A stretch of 13,024 nt of DNA from assembly GCA_031285945.1 (NCBI GenBank), contig JAITVF010000148.1, positions 1-13,024 on the forward strand, given 5' to 3'. The DNA comes from Oscillospiraceae bacterium. GTDB lineage: Bacteria; Bacillota; Clostridia; Oscillospirales; Ruminococcaceae. The notes under the pieces are model-generated. The model was given only the letters and a program-made list of their open reading frames with translations. It had not been told where the DNA came from and did not search any database. Made by a program: the position numbers and the translations under genes. The first letter of the stretch is position 1; each line of letters begins with the position of its first letter. Shown piece by piece: positions 1 through 7,386 of this stretch.

Positions 1-2
1 AG

Positions 3-110
3 CTCTTCAAGGAGAAGAGCAAGACGAAACGCCCGCTTTCCAAAATTATGTTTGATTGCCTCCTTGATCCGCAATTCTTACTCTCCGTTATGGGGCAGAC
101 TGAAAATTGA
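3..110 (+). CDS. Possible C-terminal tail of a truncated gene
   Basis: This frame is open from the left edge of the window for 35 codons and ends in TGA at 108-110. The peptide has a basic start followed by a mixed hydrophobic stretch (IMFDCLLDPQFLLSVMG), which reads more like real protein than the other two plus-strand frames. One of those is a poorly protein-like Arg/Ser-rich frame and the other stops after 17 codons. I do not recognise the family. The upstream part lies outside the window, so the start, length and function are unknown. It could also be a chance open frame. Confidence 0.35.
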   Translation, partial: LFKEKSKTKRPLSKIMFDCLLDPQFLLSVMGQTEN

Positions 111-298
111 TTCCCGTGGAAATAATTAGAGCAAACGCATGAAAAATTTATGCCGCAAATTGTGCAAAAAGAACACCGGCAACAAAATCGGTGTCCTCCT
201 CACACAAAATCCGGCAAAATTTTAGGCAAAAGCACGAACTGGAACATTTATCAAACAAGCCCTAGACGGCAAGCCGTATCCGGCTGACGATTATTCTT
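111..298. other. Intergenic stretch with no clear gene
   Basis: This stretch is more AT-rich than the rest of the window and separates the possible left-edge gene tail from the 3' end of the pirin gene. It contains only weak inverted repeats: ACACCG/CGGTGT around 172-193 and AGCCG/CGGCT at 272-285. Neither is followed by a T-run on a useful strand, so I do not call a terminator. A 28-codon ATG frame at 139-225 has no ribosome-binding site and is not called. Confidence 0.5.
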
Positions 299-1066
299 CT
301 ACCATATCGGCGTATTGCTGAGCGGCTTGTCCAAATTAAACTTCTTGAAGCATTCGTCGTCGTATGTCATCTCAATAATGAACAGATGGCAGCCGTTCTC
401 GGTGGTGACGGTCACATCCTCTCTGACGATTTCAAGCGCGTCGCGTGTATTCAGATGGATGCCGCCGATATCGGCCTCCCCCTCCAAGCACGCCATGTAC
501 GCCTGCCGGTCGCCGCCAACCTTGAAATCAATGCTCTTTCCCGCGCCGAGGATAGTCGCATAGGCGTTGATATTCTGATGAACTTTAATGGGGGCGTCGC
601 TTCCCTTATTGTCATAGCCTGTGGCAAGGGGGAGCCACTTGTCGAGCCTGTCCTCTAACTTGAATTTATAATCGCCGTAATTGGGCTTGTAGCCGCGCTT
701 GTCGGGGAAGACCCAGATCTGCATGAAGCGCAGCTCGTCCTTGTCCTGCCAGTTATGCTCGCTGTGAAAGACGCCGGTACCCGCCGACATATACTGCGCC
801 TGCCCACGGGTCAGCGTGTGGGAGTTGCCCATGCTGTCCTTGTGCGAGAGCTCGCCGCGCACCACATAGGAAATGATCTCCATATCCTGGTGGGGGTGGG
901 TGTCAAAGCCCGTTTGCGCCTGCACGATATCGTCGTTAAATACGCGCAGAACTCCAAACCGGATGTTTTTTGGGTTACGGTATTCCGCAAAGGAAAAGTG
1001 GAAATGGCTGTCCAGCCAGCCGTGTTGCCCGCGGCCCATTTTGGCATGATCCACATGTTTCAGCAT
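299..1066 (-). CDS. Pirin family protein (YhhW-like bicupin)
   Basis: This encodes a 255-residue pirin-family bicupin. Characterised members include bacterial YhhW, a metal-dependent quercetin 2,3-dioxygenase in vitro, and eukaryotic pirin; the physiological role in most bacteria is unknown. The N-terminal cupin has the expected metal-ligand set: His57 and His59 in THPHQDMEI, then His101 and Glu103 in FHSEHN. The C-terminal half is the degenerate second cupin. Length is typical, and no signal peptide or membrane segment is seen, so it should be cytosolic. The ATG at 1066 has a strong AGGAGG (1075-1080) 8 nt upstream. That site lies inside the last codons of the flavoprotein gene, which ends only 4 nt before this start, so the two are probably translationally coupled. 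Family assignment is secure; substrate is not. Confidence 0.93.
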   Translation of the reverse strand: MLKHVDHAKMGRGQHGWLDSHFHFSFAEYRNPKNIRFGVLRVFNDDIVQAQTGFDTHPHQDMEIISYVVRGELSHKDSMGNSHTLTRGQAQYMSAGTGVFHSEHNWQDKDELRFMQIWVFPDKRGYKPNYGDYKFKLEDRLDKWLPLATGYDNKGSDAPIKVHQNINAYATILGAGKSIDFKVGGDRQAYMACLEGEADIGGIHLNTRDALEIVREDVTVTTENGCHLFIIEMTYDDECFKKFNLDKPLSNTPIW

Positions 1067-1070
1067 GAGC

Positions 1071-1607
1071 TCAGCCTCCTATAAATTTTGTGAATTGCTC
1101 CGCAAATTTCCGCAGAAACGCGCCGGTTCCCTCATTGACTCGGCCTTCCCCGTCAAGCAGCTTTGTTACCCCGCCGATATACATTTCGGGCTGCTGCAGC
1201 ATTGTGATATCGAGGAATACCACCGCCTGCCGTAGCGCGTGGTTCGCGCCGAATGCGCCGATAGCTCCCGGCGAAACGCTGATTACCGCGCCCTTCTTGC
1301 CGCCCCACACGTTTTGTCCATATGGGCGGCTTCCGATATCCAAAGCGTTTTTAAGGAGGGGCGTGATAGTCCGGTTATATTCGGGCGTGACAAACAGGTA
1401 CGCGCCGCACGCCTCCACCGCCGCCCTGAAATCCGTCCATGCCTGCGGCGGCGTGCCGTCGTCATCCAGATCCTGATTATACATCGGCAGGTCGATATCG
1501 ATAAACTCCGCCTCAATGCCTTTCGGGAAAAGCTCCGCGACATTTTGGGCAATTTTGCGGGAAAAGCTTTCCCTGCGCAATGAGCCTACAATGATTCCAA
1601 GCTTCAC
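1071..1607 (-). CDS. NADPH-dependent FMN reductase-like flavoprotein
   Basis: This is a 178-residue flavodoxin-like protein of the NADPH-dependent FMN reductase family, which includes ChrR- and azoreductase-type enzymes that reduce quinones, chromate or azo dyes using FMN. The N-terminus gives the first beta strand and the FMN phosphate loop (IIVGSLRRESFSRKIA, about residues 4-20). The family motif TPEYNRTITPLLKNALD follows in the middle, then a glycine-rich stretch after GKKGAVISVSPG. Translation starts at GTG 1607. An AGGAG at 1620-1624 lies 12 nt upstream, which is a rather long gap. The gene is first in a two-gene operon with the pirin gene. The pairing suggests a redox or stress role, but the substrate cannot be read from the sequence. 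Only 1 of 13 Ile codons is ATA, unlike the plus-strand genes. Confidence 0.9.
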   Translation of the reverse strand: MKLGIIVGSLRRESFSRKIAQNVAELFPKGIEAEFIDIDLPMYNQDLDDDGTPPQAWTDFRAAVEACGAYLFVTPEYNRTITPLLKNALDIGSRPYGQNVWGGKKGAVISVSPGAIGAFGANHALRQAVVFLDITMLQQPEMYIGGVTKLLDGEGRVNEGTGAFLRKFAEQFTKFIGG

Positions 1608-1634
1608 GACTCGTATCCACTCCTATTTATTTTA

Positions 1635-1729
1635 TATTTTATACTACTCCGCATTTAAAATGCTTCTTTCTATTGCTTCCCCCGCCTCTGGCGGGGGAAG
1701 CAATAGAGTAATATTATAAAAGCATTTTA
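1635..1729. repeat. Dispersed hairpin repeat, copy 1
   Basis: Positions 1635-1704 align without gaps to 12955-13024 with 64 of 70 identical bases. The core is a perfect 18-bp inverted repeat (1669-1686 with 1690-1707) around a TCT loop; the GC-rich part is GCTTCCCCCGCC paired with its complement. A second 10-bp arm pair, TAAAATGCTT (1656-1665) and AAGCATTTTA (1720-1729), encloses it across an asymmetric internal loop of 3 and 12 nt. No terminal direct duplication or coding capacity was seen. It resembles a REP- or MITE-like dispersed palindrome. It sits in a divergent promoter region and has no T-run after the core on either strand, so it is not a classical terminator here. Confidence 0.85.
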
Positions 1730-1741
1730 TTTTTCTTATAA
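1713..1741 (-). promoter_or_regulatory. Weak candidate promoter for the flavoprotein-pirin operon
   Basis: On the minus strand a perfect TATAAT (plus positions 1713-1718) lies 17 nt from TTATAA (1736-1741), which matches the -35 consensus at only 3 of 6 bases. The -10 falls inside the right arm region of repeat copy 1. If it is used, the repeat hairpin would be transcribed into the 5' leader of the flavoprotein mRNA. A TATAAT can occur by chance in AT-rich sequence, so this is tentative. Confidence 0.25.
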
Positions 1742-1817
1742 GCCTGTATCTCATTTCATGTATGCGCTTTTAGCCCCATGCCGCCAAGCCCCTATACAAT
1801 GGCAAAAACCCGCGCGG

Positions 1818-1846
1818 TTGCCCCTTAAGGCATTATATGCTATAAT
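1818..1846 (+). promoter_or_regulatory. Sigma-A-type promoter for the ruvCAB operon
   Basis: TTGCCC at 1818-1823 and a perfect TATAAT at 1841-1846 are separated by 17 nt. TGC directly before the -10 gives an extended -10 element. Transcription would start near 1852-1854 and leave a leader of about 50 nt before the ruvC GTG. This is the best promoter match seen in the window, and it precedes the long plus-strand gene series. Confidence 0.7.
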
Positions 1847-1903
1847 AGCCACAAAGGGCGCGTATTATACGGCATACGGCCGGGAAAGCGGGATGGGTGC
1901 CGG

Positions 1904-2413
1904 GTGGAGTATCAGCGCATAATCGGTATCGACCCGGGCTATGCCATCGTAGGCTGGGGCGTTGTGGAGTATGGCGGAAATAACTTCAAAACCCTGGGCT
2001 ACGGCGCTATACGCACGCAGGCGGGGCTGCCGTTCGACCTTAGGCTCGAGAGTATCTACGATGAGCTAAGCGCTGTAATCGAGAAATATTCGCCGGCTGA
2101 AATGGGGCTAGAAAAGCTCTACTTTGCCAAAAACACCACAACCGCTATCGACGTGGCCCAGGCGCGGGGCGTAATCACCCTGTGCGCCAGAAGGCACGGC
2201 CTCTTTCTCGGGGAATATACTCCCTTGCAGGTTAAGCAGGCGGTGGTGGGCTACGGAAAGGCCGAGAAGAACCAGGTAATGCATATGACCCAAATGCTTC
2301 TGGGCCTATCAGAGACCCCAAAGCCCGACGACACGGCCGACGCGCTCGCTATTGCCGTTTGCCACGCCCACAGCTCATTTTCAAGGTTCAGGGCCGCAGC
2401 TATACGCCGATAA
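1904..2413 (+). CDS. ruvC: Holliday junction resolvase RuvC
   Basis: RuvC is the endonuclease that cuts Holliday junctions symmetrically, working with the RuvAB branch-migration motor. The 169-residue product has the RNase H-like fold signature. Asp10 in GIDPG, Glu70 in GLEKLYF, and Asp143 and Asp146 in the DDTADALAIAVCHAH segment match the four metal-binding acidic residues of the family. Length is close to the usual 160-175. The start is GTG at 1904; no other in-frame start codon lies between it and the extended -10 promoter, and the ribosome-binding site is weak. It is first of ruvC-ruvA-ruvB. RuvC is normal in Clostridia, whereas Bacillus uses RecU. The last residues are basic (FRAAAIRR). 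Confidence 0.96.
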   Translation: MEYQRIIGIDPGYAIVGWGVVEYGGNNFKTLGYGAIRTQAGLPFDLRLESIYDELSAVIEKYSPAEMGLEKLYFAKNTTTAIDVAQARGVITLCARRHGLFLGEYTPLQVKQAVVGYGKAEKNQVMHMTQMLLGLSETPKPDDTADALAIAVCHAHSSFSRFRAAAIRR

Positions 2414-2444
2414 CGGCACATAAGATTTCCGCCGAGGTGACAAT

Positions 2445-3047
2445 ATGCTTTACTCTTTGCGCGGCGCGCTCATACACAGCGACGATTCGACTATCGCGGT
2501 GGAATGCGGAGGCGTCGCATATCTCTGCCGCGCCACCCTTTCGACCATTACCAGCCTCGGCCCCTTGGGCGGCGAGGTTTACGTTTATACATATATGAGC
2601 GTTAAAAACGAAACGCTGGAGCTTTTCGCGTTTTCCCACCGCGAAGAGCTCGACTGCTTTAAGCTGCTTACCTCGGTTTCGGGAGTGGGCTCAAGAATAG
2701 CCCTCGCCATACTTTCCTCCATGACTCCGGAGCGCTTTGCCCTCTGTGTGGCGGCGGGGGACTACAAGCCCATAACGGCCGCTCCCGGAGTCGGCAAAAA
2801 GCTTTCGGAAAGAATCGTTCTTGAGCTGCGCGACAAGATTACGGGCGCCGACTTTTCCTCGCCGGGTACCGTTGACGTCAGCCGGACAAGCAGAGAAGGG
2901 GGAAGCGCGTCCGAGGCTATCAGCGCGCTTGTCGTTTTGGGCTACAGCCAGACCGACGCGGCCGTGGCGGTGGCCGAAACGCCGGGGGACGCCCCTGTAG
3001 AAGAGATTATAAAGGCGGCCCTTAAAAAGCTTGCGAAGCGGAGATAA
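2445..3047 (+). CDS. ruvA: Holliday junction branch migration protein RuvA
   Basis: RuvA is the tetrameric junction-binding protein that loads the RuvB motor. The 200-residue product shows the three expected domains. The N-terminal OB-fold covers about residues 1-64, beginning MLYSLRGALI. The two helix-hairpin-helix motifs are centred on SGVGSRIA (79-86) and PGVGKKLSERI (114-124). A flexible Ser/Thr/Gly-rich linker leads to the C-terminal RuvB-binding three-helix domain (about 152-200), with the typical EAISALVVLGYS segment. ATG 2445 is preceded by GAGGTG (2434-2439) at 5 nt. The gene begins 31 nt after ruvC and ends 3 nt before ruvB, so the three are almost certainly cotranscribed. Confidence 0.96.
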   Translation: MLYSLRGALIHSDDSTIAVECGGVAYLCRATLSTITSLGPLGGEVYVYTYMSVKNETLELFAFSHREELDCFKLLTSVSGVGSRIALAILSSMTPERFALCVAAGDYKPITAAPGVGKKLSERIVLELRDKITGADFSSPGTVDVSRTSREGGSASEAISALVVLGYSQTDAAVAVAETPGDAPVEEIIKAALKKLAKRR

Positions 3048-3050
3048 CAG

Positions 3051-4112
3051 ATGGAGCTAAATCCTTTTACAGAGGATTCCATGGAGATGGATTTCGAAAA
3101 CCGCATGGTAAGCCCCGACGTCCTGGCCGAGGATGAAGGGGACGCTTCGCTGCGCCCCAAAACAATGGCGGAGTATATAGGCCAGCAGAAGGTAAAGGAG
3201 AACCTCTCAGTCTTTATAGAGGCGGCGCTGAGACGGGGCGACTGCCTCGACCATGTTTTGCTCTACGGCCCGCCGGGATTGGGTAAGACCACCCTGGCGG
3301 GTATCATCGCGGGCGCCCTTAACGTAAACCTTAGGGTAACCTCGGGGCCCGCCATAGAAAAACCGGGCGATCTCGCGGCTCTTCTCACAAACCTTGGCGA
3401 GCGGGATATACTCTTTATAGACGAGATCCACAGGCTTTCGCGGAGCGTGGAGGAGGTGCTTTACCCCGCGATGGAGGATTTCGCCCTGGATATCATCATC
3501 GGCAAGGGCCCTAGCGCCCGCTCTATCCGGCTAGATCTGCCCCGCTTTACCCTCGTGGGCGCGACTACCCGCGCCGGGCAGATGACCGCGCCCCTGCGCG
3601 ACCGCTTCGGAGTGGTGCTGCGCCTTGAGCTCTACTCGCCCGAGGAGCTTGCGCGGATTGTAGCCCGCTCATCTAAAATTCTGGAGATCCCCTGCCTGCC
3701 AGAGGGAGCGGCCGAGCTTTCCCGGCGAAGCAGGGGGACACCGAGAATTGCCAACCGCCTGTTAAAAAGGGTGCGGGATTTCGCCCAGGTTCTGGGGGAC
3801 GGCGTGATCGATAAAAAGATTGCGGCAAAAGCCCTTGAGCGAATGGAGGTTGACGGCCTGGGGCTAGATTCTATAGACCGCAGGGTACTCTCAACTATAA
3901 TACGCAATTACGCGGGCGGGCCGGTGGGCCTTGAAACTCTCGCCGCCGCCGTGGGGGAGGAATCGGTCACCCTCGAGGATATGTGCGAGCCCTATCTTAT
4001 GCAGATCGGCTTTCTCTCAAAAACCCCGAGGGGAAGGGTGGTCACCAGGCTTGCCTATGAGCATCTGGGGCTTAAGCCGCCCGGTGAGGCGGCGGAGCAG
4101 ATGAGCCTTTAG
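3051..4112 (+). CDS. ruvB: Holliday junction branch migration ATPase RuvB
   Basis: RuvB is the AAA+ hexameric motor that drives Holliday junction branch migration with RuvA. In the 353-residue product Walker A is GPPGLGKT (73-80), Walker B is LFIDEIH (121-127), sensor 1 is GATTRAG (170-176) and the sensor-2 region is GTPRIANR (229-236). The C-terminal winged-helix domain follows, with [16 protein letters not shown] and [10 protein letters not shown]. The N-terminus is slightly longer than usual and acidic before the common MVSP...LRPK segment. The chosen ATG 3051 has GGAG at 3040-3043 with 7 nt spacing and lies 3 nt after ruvA. ATG 3081 also has a good AGAGG, so a product about 10 residues shorter is possible. 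Confidence 0.96.
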   Translation: MELNPFTEDSMEMDFENRMVSPDVLAEDEGDASLRPKTMAEYIGQQKVKENLSVFIEAALRRGDCLDHVLLYGPPGLGKTTLAGIIAGALNVNLRVTSGPAIEKPGDLAALLTNLGERDILFIDEIHRLSRSVEEVLYPAMEDFALDIIIGKGPSARSIRLDLPRFTLVGATTRAGQMTAPLRDRFGVVLRLELYSPEELARIVARSSKILEIPCLPEGAAELSRRSRGTPRIANRLLKRVRDFAQVLGDGVIDKKIAAKALERMEVDGLGLDSIDRRVLSTIIRNYAGGPVGLETLAAAVGEESVTLEDMCEPYLMQIGFLSKTPRGRVVTRLAYEHLGLKPPGEAAEQMSL

Positions 4113-4148
4113 AGGCCGCGCCCATTTCGCTCAATGAACGCGGCCTCT
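4111..4148 (+). terminator. Hairpin after ruvB, possible weak terminator or attenuator
   Basis: AGAGGCCGCG (4111-4120) pairs perfectly with CGCGGCCTCT (4139-4148). Inside it, CATT (4123-4126) can pair with AATG (4133-4136) across a 2x2 internal loop, closing a TCGCTC loop. The left arm overlaps the ruvB stop codon. Only a short TTT follows (CTCTTTAAGC), so it is a weak intrinsic terminator at best. It could instead act as a processing site or attenuator that sets ruv output apart from glmM. Confidence 0.5.
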
Positions 4149-4161
4149 TTAAGCTAAGACC

Positions 4162-4170
4162 TGCTATAAA
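4162..4170 (+). promoter_or_regulatory. Candidate extended -10 element upstream of glmM
   Basis: TGCTATAAA combines the TGN extended -10 with a TATAAA hexamer, about 58 nt before the likely glmM start and just after the ruvB hairpin. No convincing -35 is present at 16-18 nt upstream, where the sequence is the GC-rich right arm of the hairpin. It could give glmM its own transcript, which would suit an essential wall gene, but the call is tentative. Confidence 0.3.
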
Positions 4171-4227
4171 GGACTGGCAGGAGCGCATACTCTTATAGAA
4201 AACAGTTGCGAAAGCGGGGGTATGAAT

Positions 4228-5610
4228 ATGGGCAGAATATTTGGGACAGACGGAGTCCGCGGAATAGCCAACACCGAGCTTTCCTGCAAGCTTGCCATGA
4301 ATGTGGGCAGGGCGGCGGCTATGGTTATCGCCGAGCGGATCGGCCGCAAGCCGACTATCGTAATAGGTAAGGATACCCGTATATCCTCCGATATGCTCGA
4401 GGCCGCTCTGGCGGCGGGGCTTACCTCGGTCGGGGCGGACGTTGTGCTGGCGGGCGTGCTGCCCACCCCGGCGATATCCTGTATTATTGCGCAAGGCAAG
4501 GCGGATGCGGGCATTATGCTTTCGGCCTCTCACAACTCCTACGAGTATAACGGCATTAAGATTTTTGGCCCCGGCGGGGTAAAGCTGCCCGACTCAGCCG
4601 AGTTTGAAATTGAGCAGATTGTACTCGACAAGGTAAAGCCCTACCACCTGCGCTGGGGTTGGGAGCTGGGAAGAATAGTTCGGGACGAAACGCTCGCGGA
4701 ATATTATATCGGGCATATTGCCAAATCGGTGAATGAAAGCCTCTCGGGGCTGCGGGTAGCCGTAGATTGCTCCAACGGCAGCGCGTCGGCCACGGCGGCG
4801 TCCCTTTTTTCCAGGCTGGGGGTAAGGGCGGAGATTATAAGCGATCAGCCTAACGGCGTAAACATTAACCGCGAGTGCGGCTCAACCCATATGGAGAGGC
4901 TTAAGGAGCACGTAGCCCACGGATCGTTTGACGCGGGGATAGCCTTCGACGGCGACGCCGACCGCTGCTTGGCCGTAGACGAAACGGGTAAGATGATAGA
5001 CGGCGACGTCATTATGGCGATAATCGCCAAAGAGATGAAAGATAAGGGAACGCTCAGGAGCAACACCCTTGTCGCCACCGTTATGAGCAATCTCGGGCTC
5101 TTCCGCTTCGCCGAGGAGAACGGCATAAACGTCCTGCAAACCAAGGTGGGCGACCGCTACGTACTCGAGCAGATGCTAAAGCACGGCTACAACCTGGGCG
5201 GCGAGCAGTCGGGGCATGTGATCCTCGCCGAGCATATGCCCACGGGGGACGGGCAGCTCACGGCCATAACCCTGCTTTCTATTTTAAAGGGCAGCGGAAA
5301 AAAGCTTTCGGAGCTCGCGGCGGTCATGAAGGTTTTCCCACAGGTTATGGTAGGGATACAGGCCGACCCGGTCATGAAGTCTATTCTCAATGTCGACGAG
5401 GGCGCAAAGCGCATAATAGAAGAGGCAAAGCACCGGCTGGGCGGCGACGGCAGAATACTGGTGCGGGCGTCGGGAACCGAGCCCCTTATAAGGGTTATGG
5501 TCGAGGGCGTAGATGAAAAGGTCATAACAATTCTGGCCGACGAGGTCGCCGAAACGCTCAGGGAAAGGCTATCCAACAATGAGGACTGCAAAAAACTGGA
5601 AGGATTTTGA
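4228..5610 (+). CDS. glmM: Phosphoglucosamine mutase GlmM
   Basis: GlmM converts glucosamine-6-phosphate to glucosamine-1-phosphate, the step before UDP-GlcNAc for peptidoglycan. The 460-residue product begins MGRIFGTDGVRG, the classic family start. The phosphoserine loop is SASHN, with catalytic Ser101. The Mg2+ loop is DGDADR (241-246), the sugar-binding loop is GGEQSGH (324-330), and the phosphate-binding loop begins RASGTEPLIR (413). All four domains of the alpha-D-phosphohexomutase fold are therefore present. I chose ATG 4228 because GGGGG (4216-4220) lies 7 nt before it; ATG 4222, two codons upstream, is only 1 nt from that G-run. The usual Pro after SASHN is Ser here. The 3' end overlaps the methyltransferase gene by 32 nt. 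Confidence 0.96.
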   Translation: MGRIFGTDGVRGIANTELSCKLAMNVGRAAAMVIAERIGRKPTIVIGKDTRISSDMLEAALAAGLTSVGADVVLAGVLPTPAISCIIAQGKADAGIMLSASHNSYEYNGIKIFGPGGVKLPDSAEFEIEQIVLDKVKPYHLRWGWELGRIVRDETLAEYYIGHIAKSVNESLSGLRVAVDCSNGSASATAASLFSRLGVRAEIISDQPNGVNINRECGSTHMERLKEHVAHGSFDAGIAFDGDADRCLAVDETGKMIDGDVIMAIIAKEMKDKGTLRSNTLVATVMSNLGLFRFAEENGINVLQTKVGDRYVLEQMLKHGYNLGGEQSGHVILAEHMPTGDGQLTAITLLSILKGSGKKLSELAAVMKVFPQVMVGIQADPVMKSILNVDEGAKRIIEEAKHRLGGDGRILVRASGTEPLIRVMVEGVDEKVITILADEVAETLRERLSNNEDCKKLEGF

Positions 5611-6442
5611 GCTGCTTGACGCAAGCTCCGGCGAGCGCCTGGAGCGTTGGGGAGATATAATTCTAATAAGGCCCGACCCGCAGGTTATCTGGAAGACGAA
5701 TAAGACTCCGGGCGCGGGCTGGGGCGAAGCTCACGCCGTCTACACCCGCTCCGGCTCGGGCGGGGGCTCGTGGGATAAAAAAAGGCCCGTCCCGGAGGAA
5801 TGGATAATAAAGCGGGGAGATTTGCGCTTTATCATACGCCCTACCGGCTTTAAGCACACGGGCCTTTTTCCCGAGCAGGCCGCTAACTGGGATCTTTTTA
5901 AGGAGCTTTTGGAGGGGACGGATAACCCGTCCGTCCTTAATCTCTTTGCCTATACCGGCGGCGCGACCCTTGCCTGCGCCGCCGCCGGCGCTACGGTCTG
6001 CCATGTGGACGCCGCCAGGGGAATGGTTTCCTGGGCGAAGAGGAACGCGGAGGAAAGCGGACTGGGCGACAGGCCCATACGCTGGATAACAGACGACTGC
6101 TTTAAGTTCGCGCAAAGGGAGCTGAGGCGTGAAAATCGCTACCACGGCCTTATAATGGATCCGCCCTCCTACGGGCGGGGCCCTGGCGGCGAGGTCTGGA
6201 AGCTTGAGGAATGCGTATACGATCTTGTAGAGCTTTGCGCGGGGCTGCTTGACGCAAGCTCGAGGTTTTTACTCCTCAACAGCTACTCAACCGGCCTTGG
6301 GCCTTCGGTTATGGGCTACCTGCTCGAAAGGGCTGTATGCCCAAGGCTGGGCGGCCGGGTAGAAAGCTATGAGCTTGGCCTTGAGGTTGCGGCCTCGGGC
6401 GGTATTCTGCCCTGCGGAAGCTCGGCCCTGTGGCGAAGATAG
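5579..6442 (+). CDS. Class I SAM-dependent methyltransferase, RlmI/RlmK-like
   Basis: This 287-residue protein resembles the catalytic part of the RlmI/RlmK group (COG1092-type) of rRNA cytosine or guanine methyltransferases. Visible features are the TGLFPEQAANW segment before the SAM domain, motif I VLNLFAYTGGATLACAAAG, the acidic post-I strand HVDAA, and motif IV DPPSYGRGPGG. The N-terminal PUA domain of RlmI is absent; residues 1-60 form a short distinct N-terminal segment. The substrate is therefore uncertain, though RNA is most likely. ATG 5579 lies inside the end of glmM in another frame (32-nt overlap), with a purine-rich GGGAAAGG about 11 nt upstream. The overlap argues for translational coupling with glmM. 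No clear functional link to glmM is known to me. Confidence 0.85.
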   Translation: MRTAKNWKDFELLDASSGERLERWGDIILIRPDPQVIWKTNKTPGAGWGEAHAVYTRSGSGGGSWDKKRPVPEEWIIKRGDLRFIIRPTGFKHTGLFPEQAANWDLFKELLEGTDNPSVLNLFAYTGGATLACAAAGATVCHVDAARGMVSWAKRNAEESGLGDRPIRWITDDCFKFAQRELRRENRYHGLIMDPPSYGRGPGGEVWKLEECVYDLVELCAGLLDASSRFLLLNSYSTGLGPSVMGYLLERAVCPRLGGRVESYELGLEVAASGGILPCGSSALWRR

Positions 6443-6477
6443 ATCTGGTGGTCGACTATATTACCGGGAGATGTAAA

Positions 6478-7323
6478 ATGGATATTATAGAGGTCCGCGA
6501 CGTGACCTTCGGCTACCCGGCCATGGACGGCGCGATGCCCTGCGCGCCTGTTTTGCGGGGAGTAAGCGTGAAAATAGCCAAGGGGGAATTTGTGGCGGTT
6601 TTGGGCCACAACGGCTCAGGGAAATCAACCCTTGCAAAGCATCTTAACGCCATTCTGACGCCGACGCGGGGGACCGTGCTCATAGAAGGGATCGACACGG
6701 CGGATGAAAGCCGCCTTTTGGATATACGCAGGCGGGTGGGGATGGTCTTTCAGAACCCGGACAATCAGATCGTCGCCACTGTGGTGGAAGAGGACGTGGC
6801 CTTTGCGCTTGAAAACTTAGGGGTACCCGCCGCCGAAATCCGACGCAGGGTGGATGAGGCGCTAAATGACGTAGGCATGAGCAAATACGCGAGGCACGCC
6901 CCCCATCACCTTTCGGGCGGGCAAAAGCAGCGGGTGGCCATAGCGGGGATTATCGCCATGCGCCCCGACTGCATAGTGCTCGACGAGCCCACCGCCATGC
7001 TCGACCCCAGGGGCAGGGCCGAGGTTATGCGTACGCTGAAGGCCCTAAACAAAGATCACGGCATTACGGTGGTTCTTATCACCCACTTTATGGACGAGGC
7101 CACACAGGCGGGCCGGGTTGTTGTGATGGACGACGGAAAAATACTCTACGACGCGCCGCCGTCGCAGGTGTTCTCACATGTGGAGGAGCTTACCGCCGCG
7201 GGCCTGGATGTTCCCCAGACTACCCGCCTCTGCTATGAGCTAAGGAAAGCGGGCTTTGATCTGAGAGAGGATATAATCAGCCAGGAGGATTGCGCGCGGG
7301 CCGTTGCCCGGCTTCTTGGGTAA
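6478..7323 (+). CDS. ecfA1: ECF transporter ATPase EcfA1
   Basis: EcfA1 is one of the two ATPases that, with EcfA2 and the membrane protein EcfT, power uptake of vitamins and other micronutrients bound by separate S components. The 281-residue protein has Walker A GHNGSGKST (43-51), the EcfA1-type Q-loop VFQNPDNQIV (90-99), signature LSGGQKQR (145-152), Walker B IVLDEP (166-171), D-loop MLDP, and switch His203 in LITH. The C-terminal extension, with DVPQTTRLCYELRKAG, is typical. I chose ATG 6478 because GGGAG (6466-6470) is 7 nt upstream and the family start matches. An upstream in-frame GTG at 6430 would add 16 untypical residues and overlap the methyltransferase stop. Confidence 0.95.
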   Translation: MDIIEVRDVTFGYPAMDGAMPCAPVLRGVSVKIAKGEFVAVLGHNGSGKSTLAKHLNAILTPTRGTVLIEGIDTADESRLLDIRRRVGMVFQNPDNQIVATVVEEDVAFALENLGVPAAEIRRRVDEALNDVGMSKYARHAPHHLSGGQKQRVAIAGIIAMRPDCIVLDEPTAMLDPRGRAEVMRTLKALNKDHGITVVLITHFMDEATQAGRVVVMDDGKILYDAPPSQVFSHVEELTAAGLDVPQTTRLCYELRKAGFDLREDIISQEDCARAVARLLG

Positions 7324-7386
7324 GCGGGGTAATATAAAAATATCCGACAAGCGGTATATGGGCCGACATAAGACGGAGGATGCGAG

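Larger units (their letters stand above)
1608..1903. other. Divergent intergenic region
   Basis: This 296-nt region lies between the divergently transcribed flavoprotein operon and ruvC. It holds the ribosome-binding site of the flavoprotein gene, repeat copy 1 with its long hairpin (about 1635-1729), a weak minus-strand promoter candidate and a good plus-strand promoter for ruvC. No credible coding frame was seen. Confidence 0.7.

Noticed and set aside
139..225. 28-codon ATG frame in the left intergenic stretch
   Set aside because: It has no ribosome-binding site and a composition expected by chance.
1669..1707. Repeat copy 1 hairpin as an intrinsic terminator
   Set aside because: It lies between divergent gene starts and no T-run follows the core on either strand.
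6430..6477. Upstream GTG start for ecfA1
   Set aside because: The extra 16 residues do not fit the family start, and the downstream ATG has a properly spaced GGGAG.
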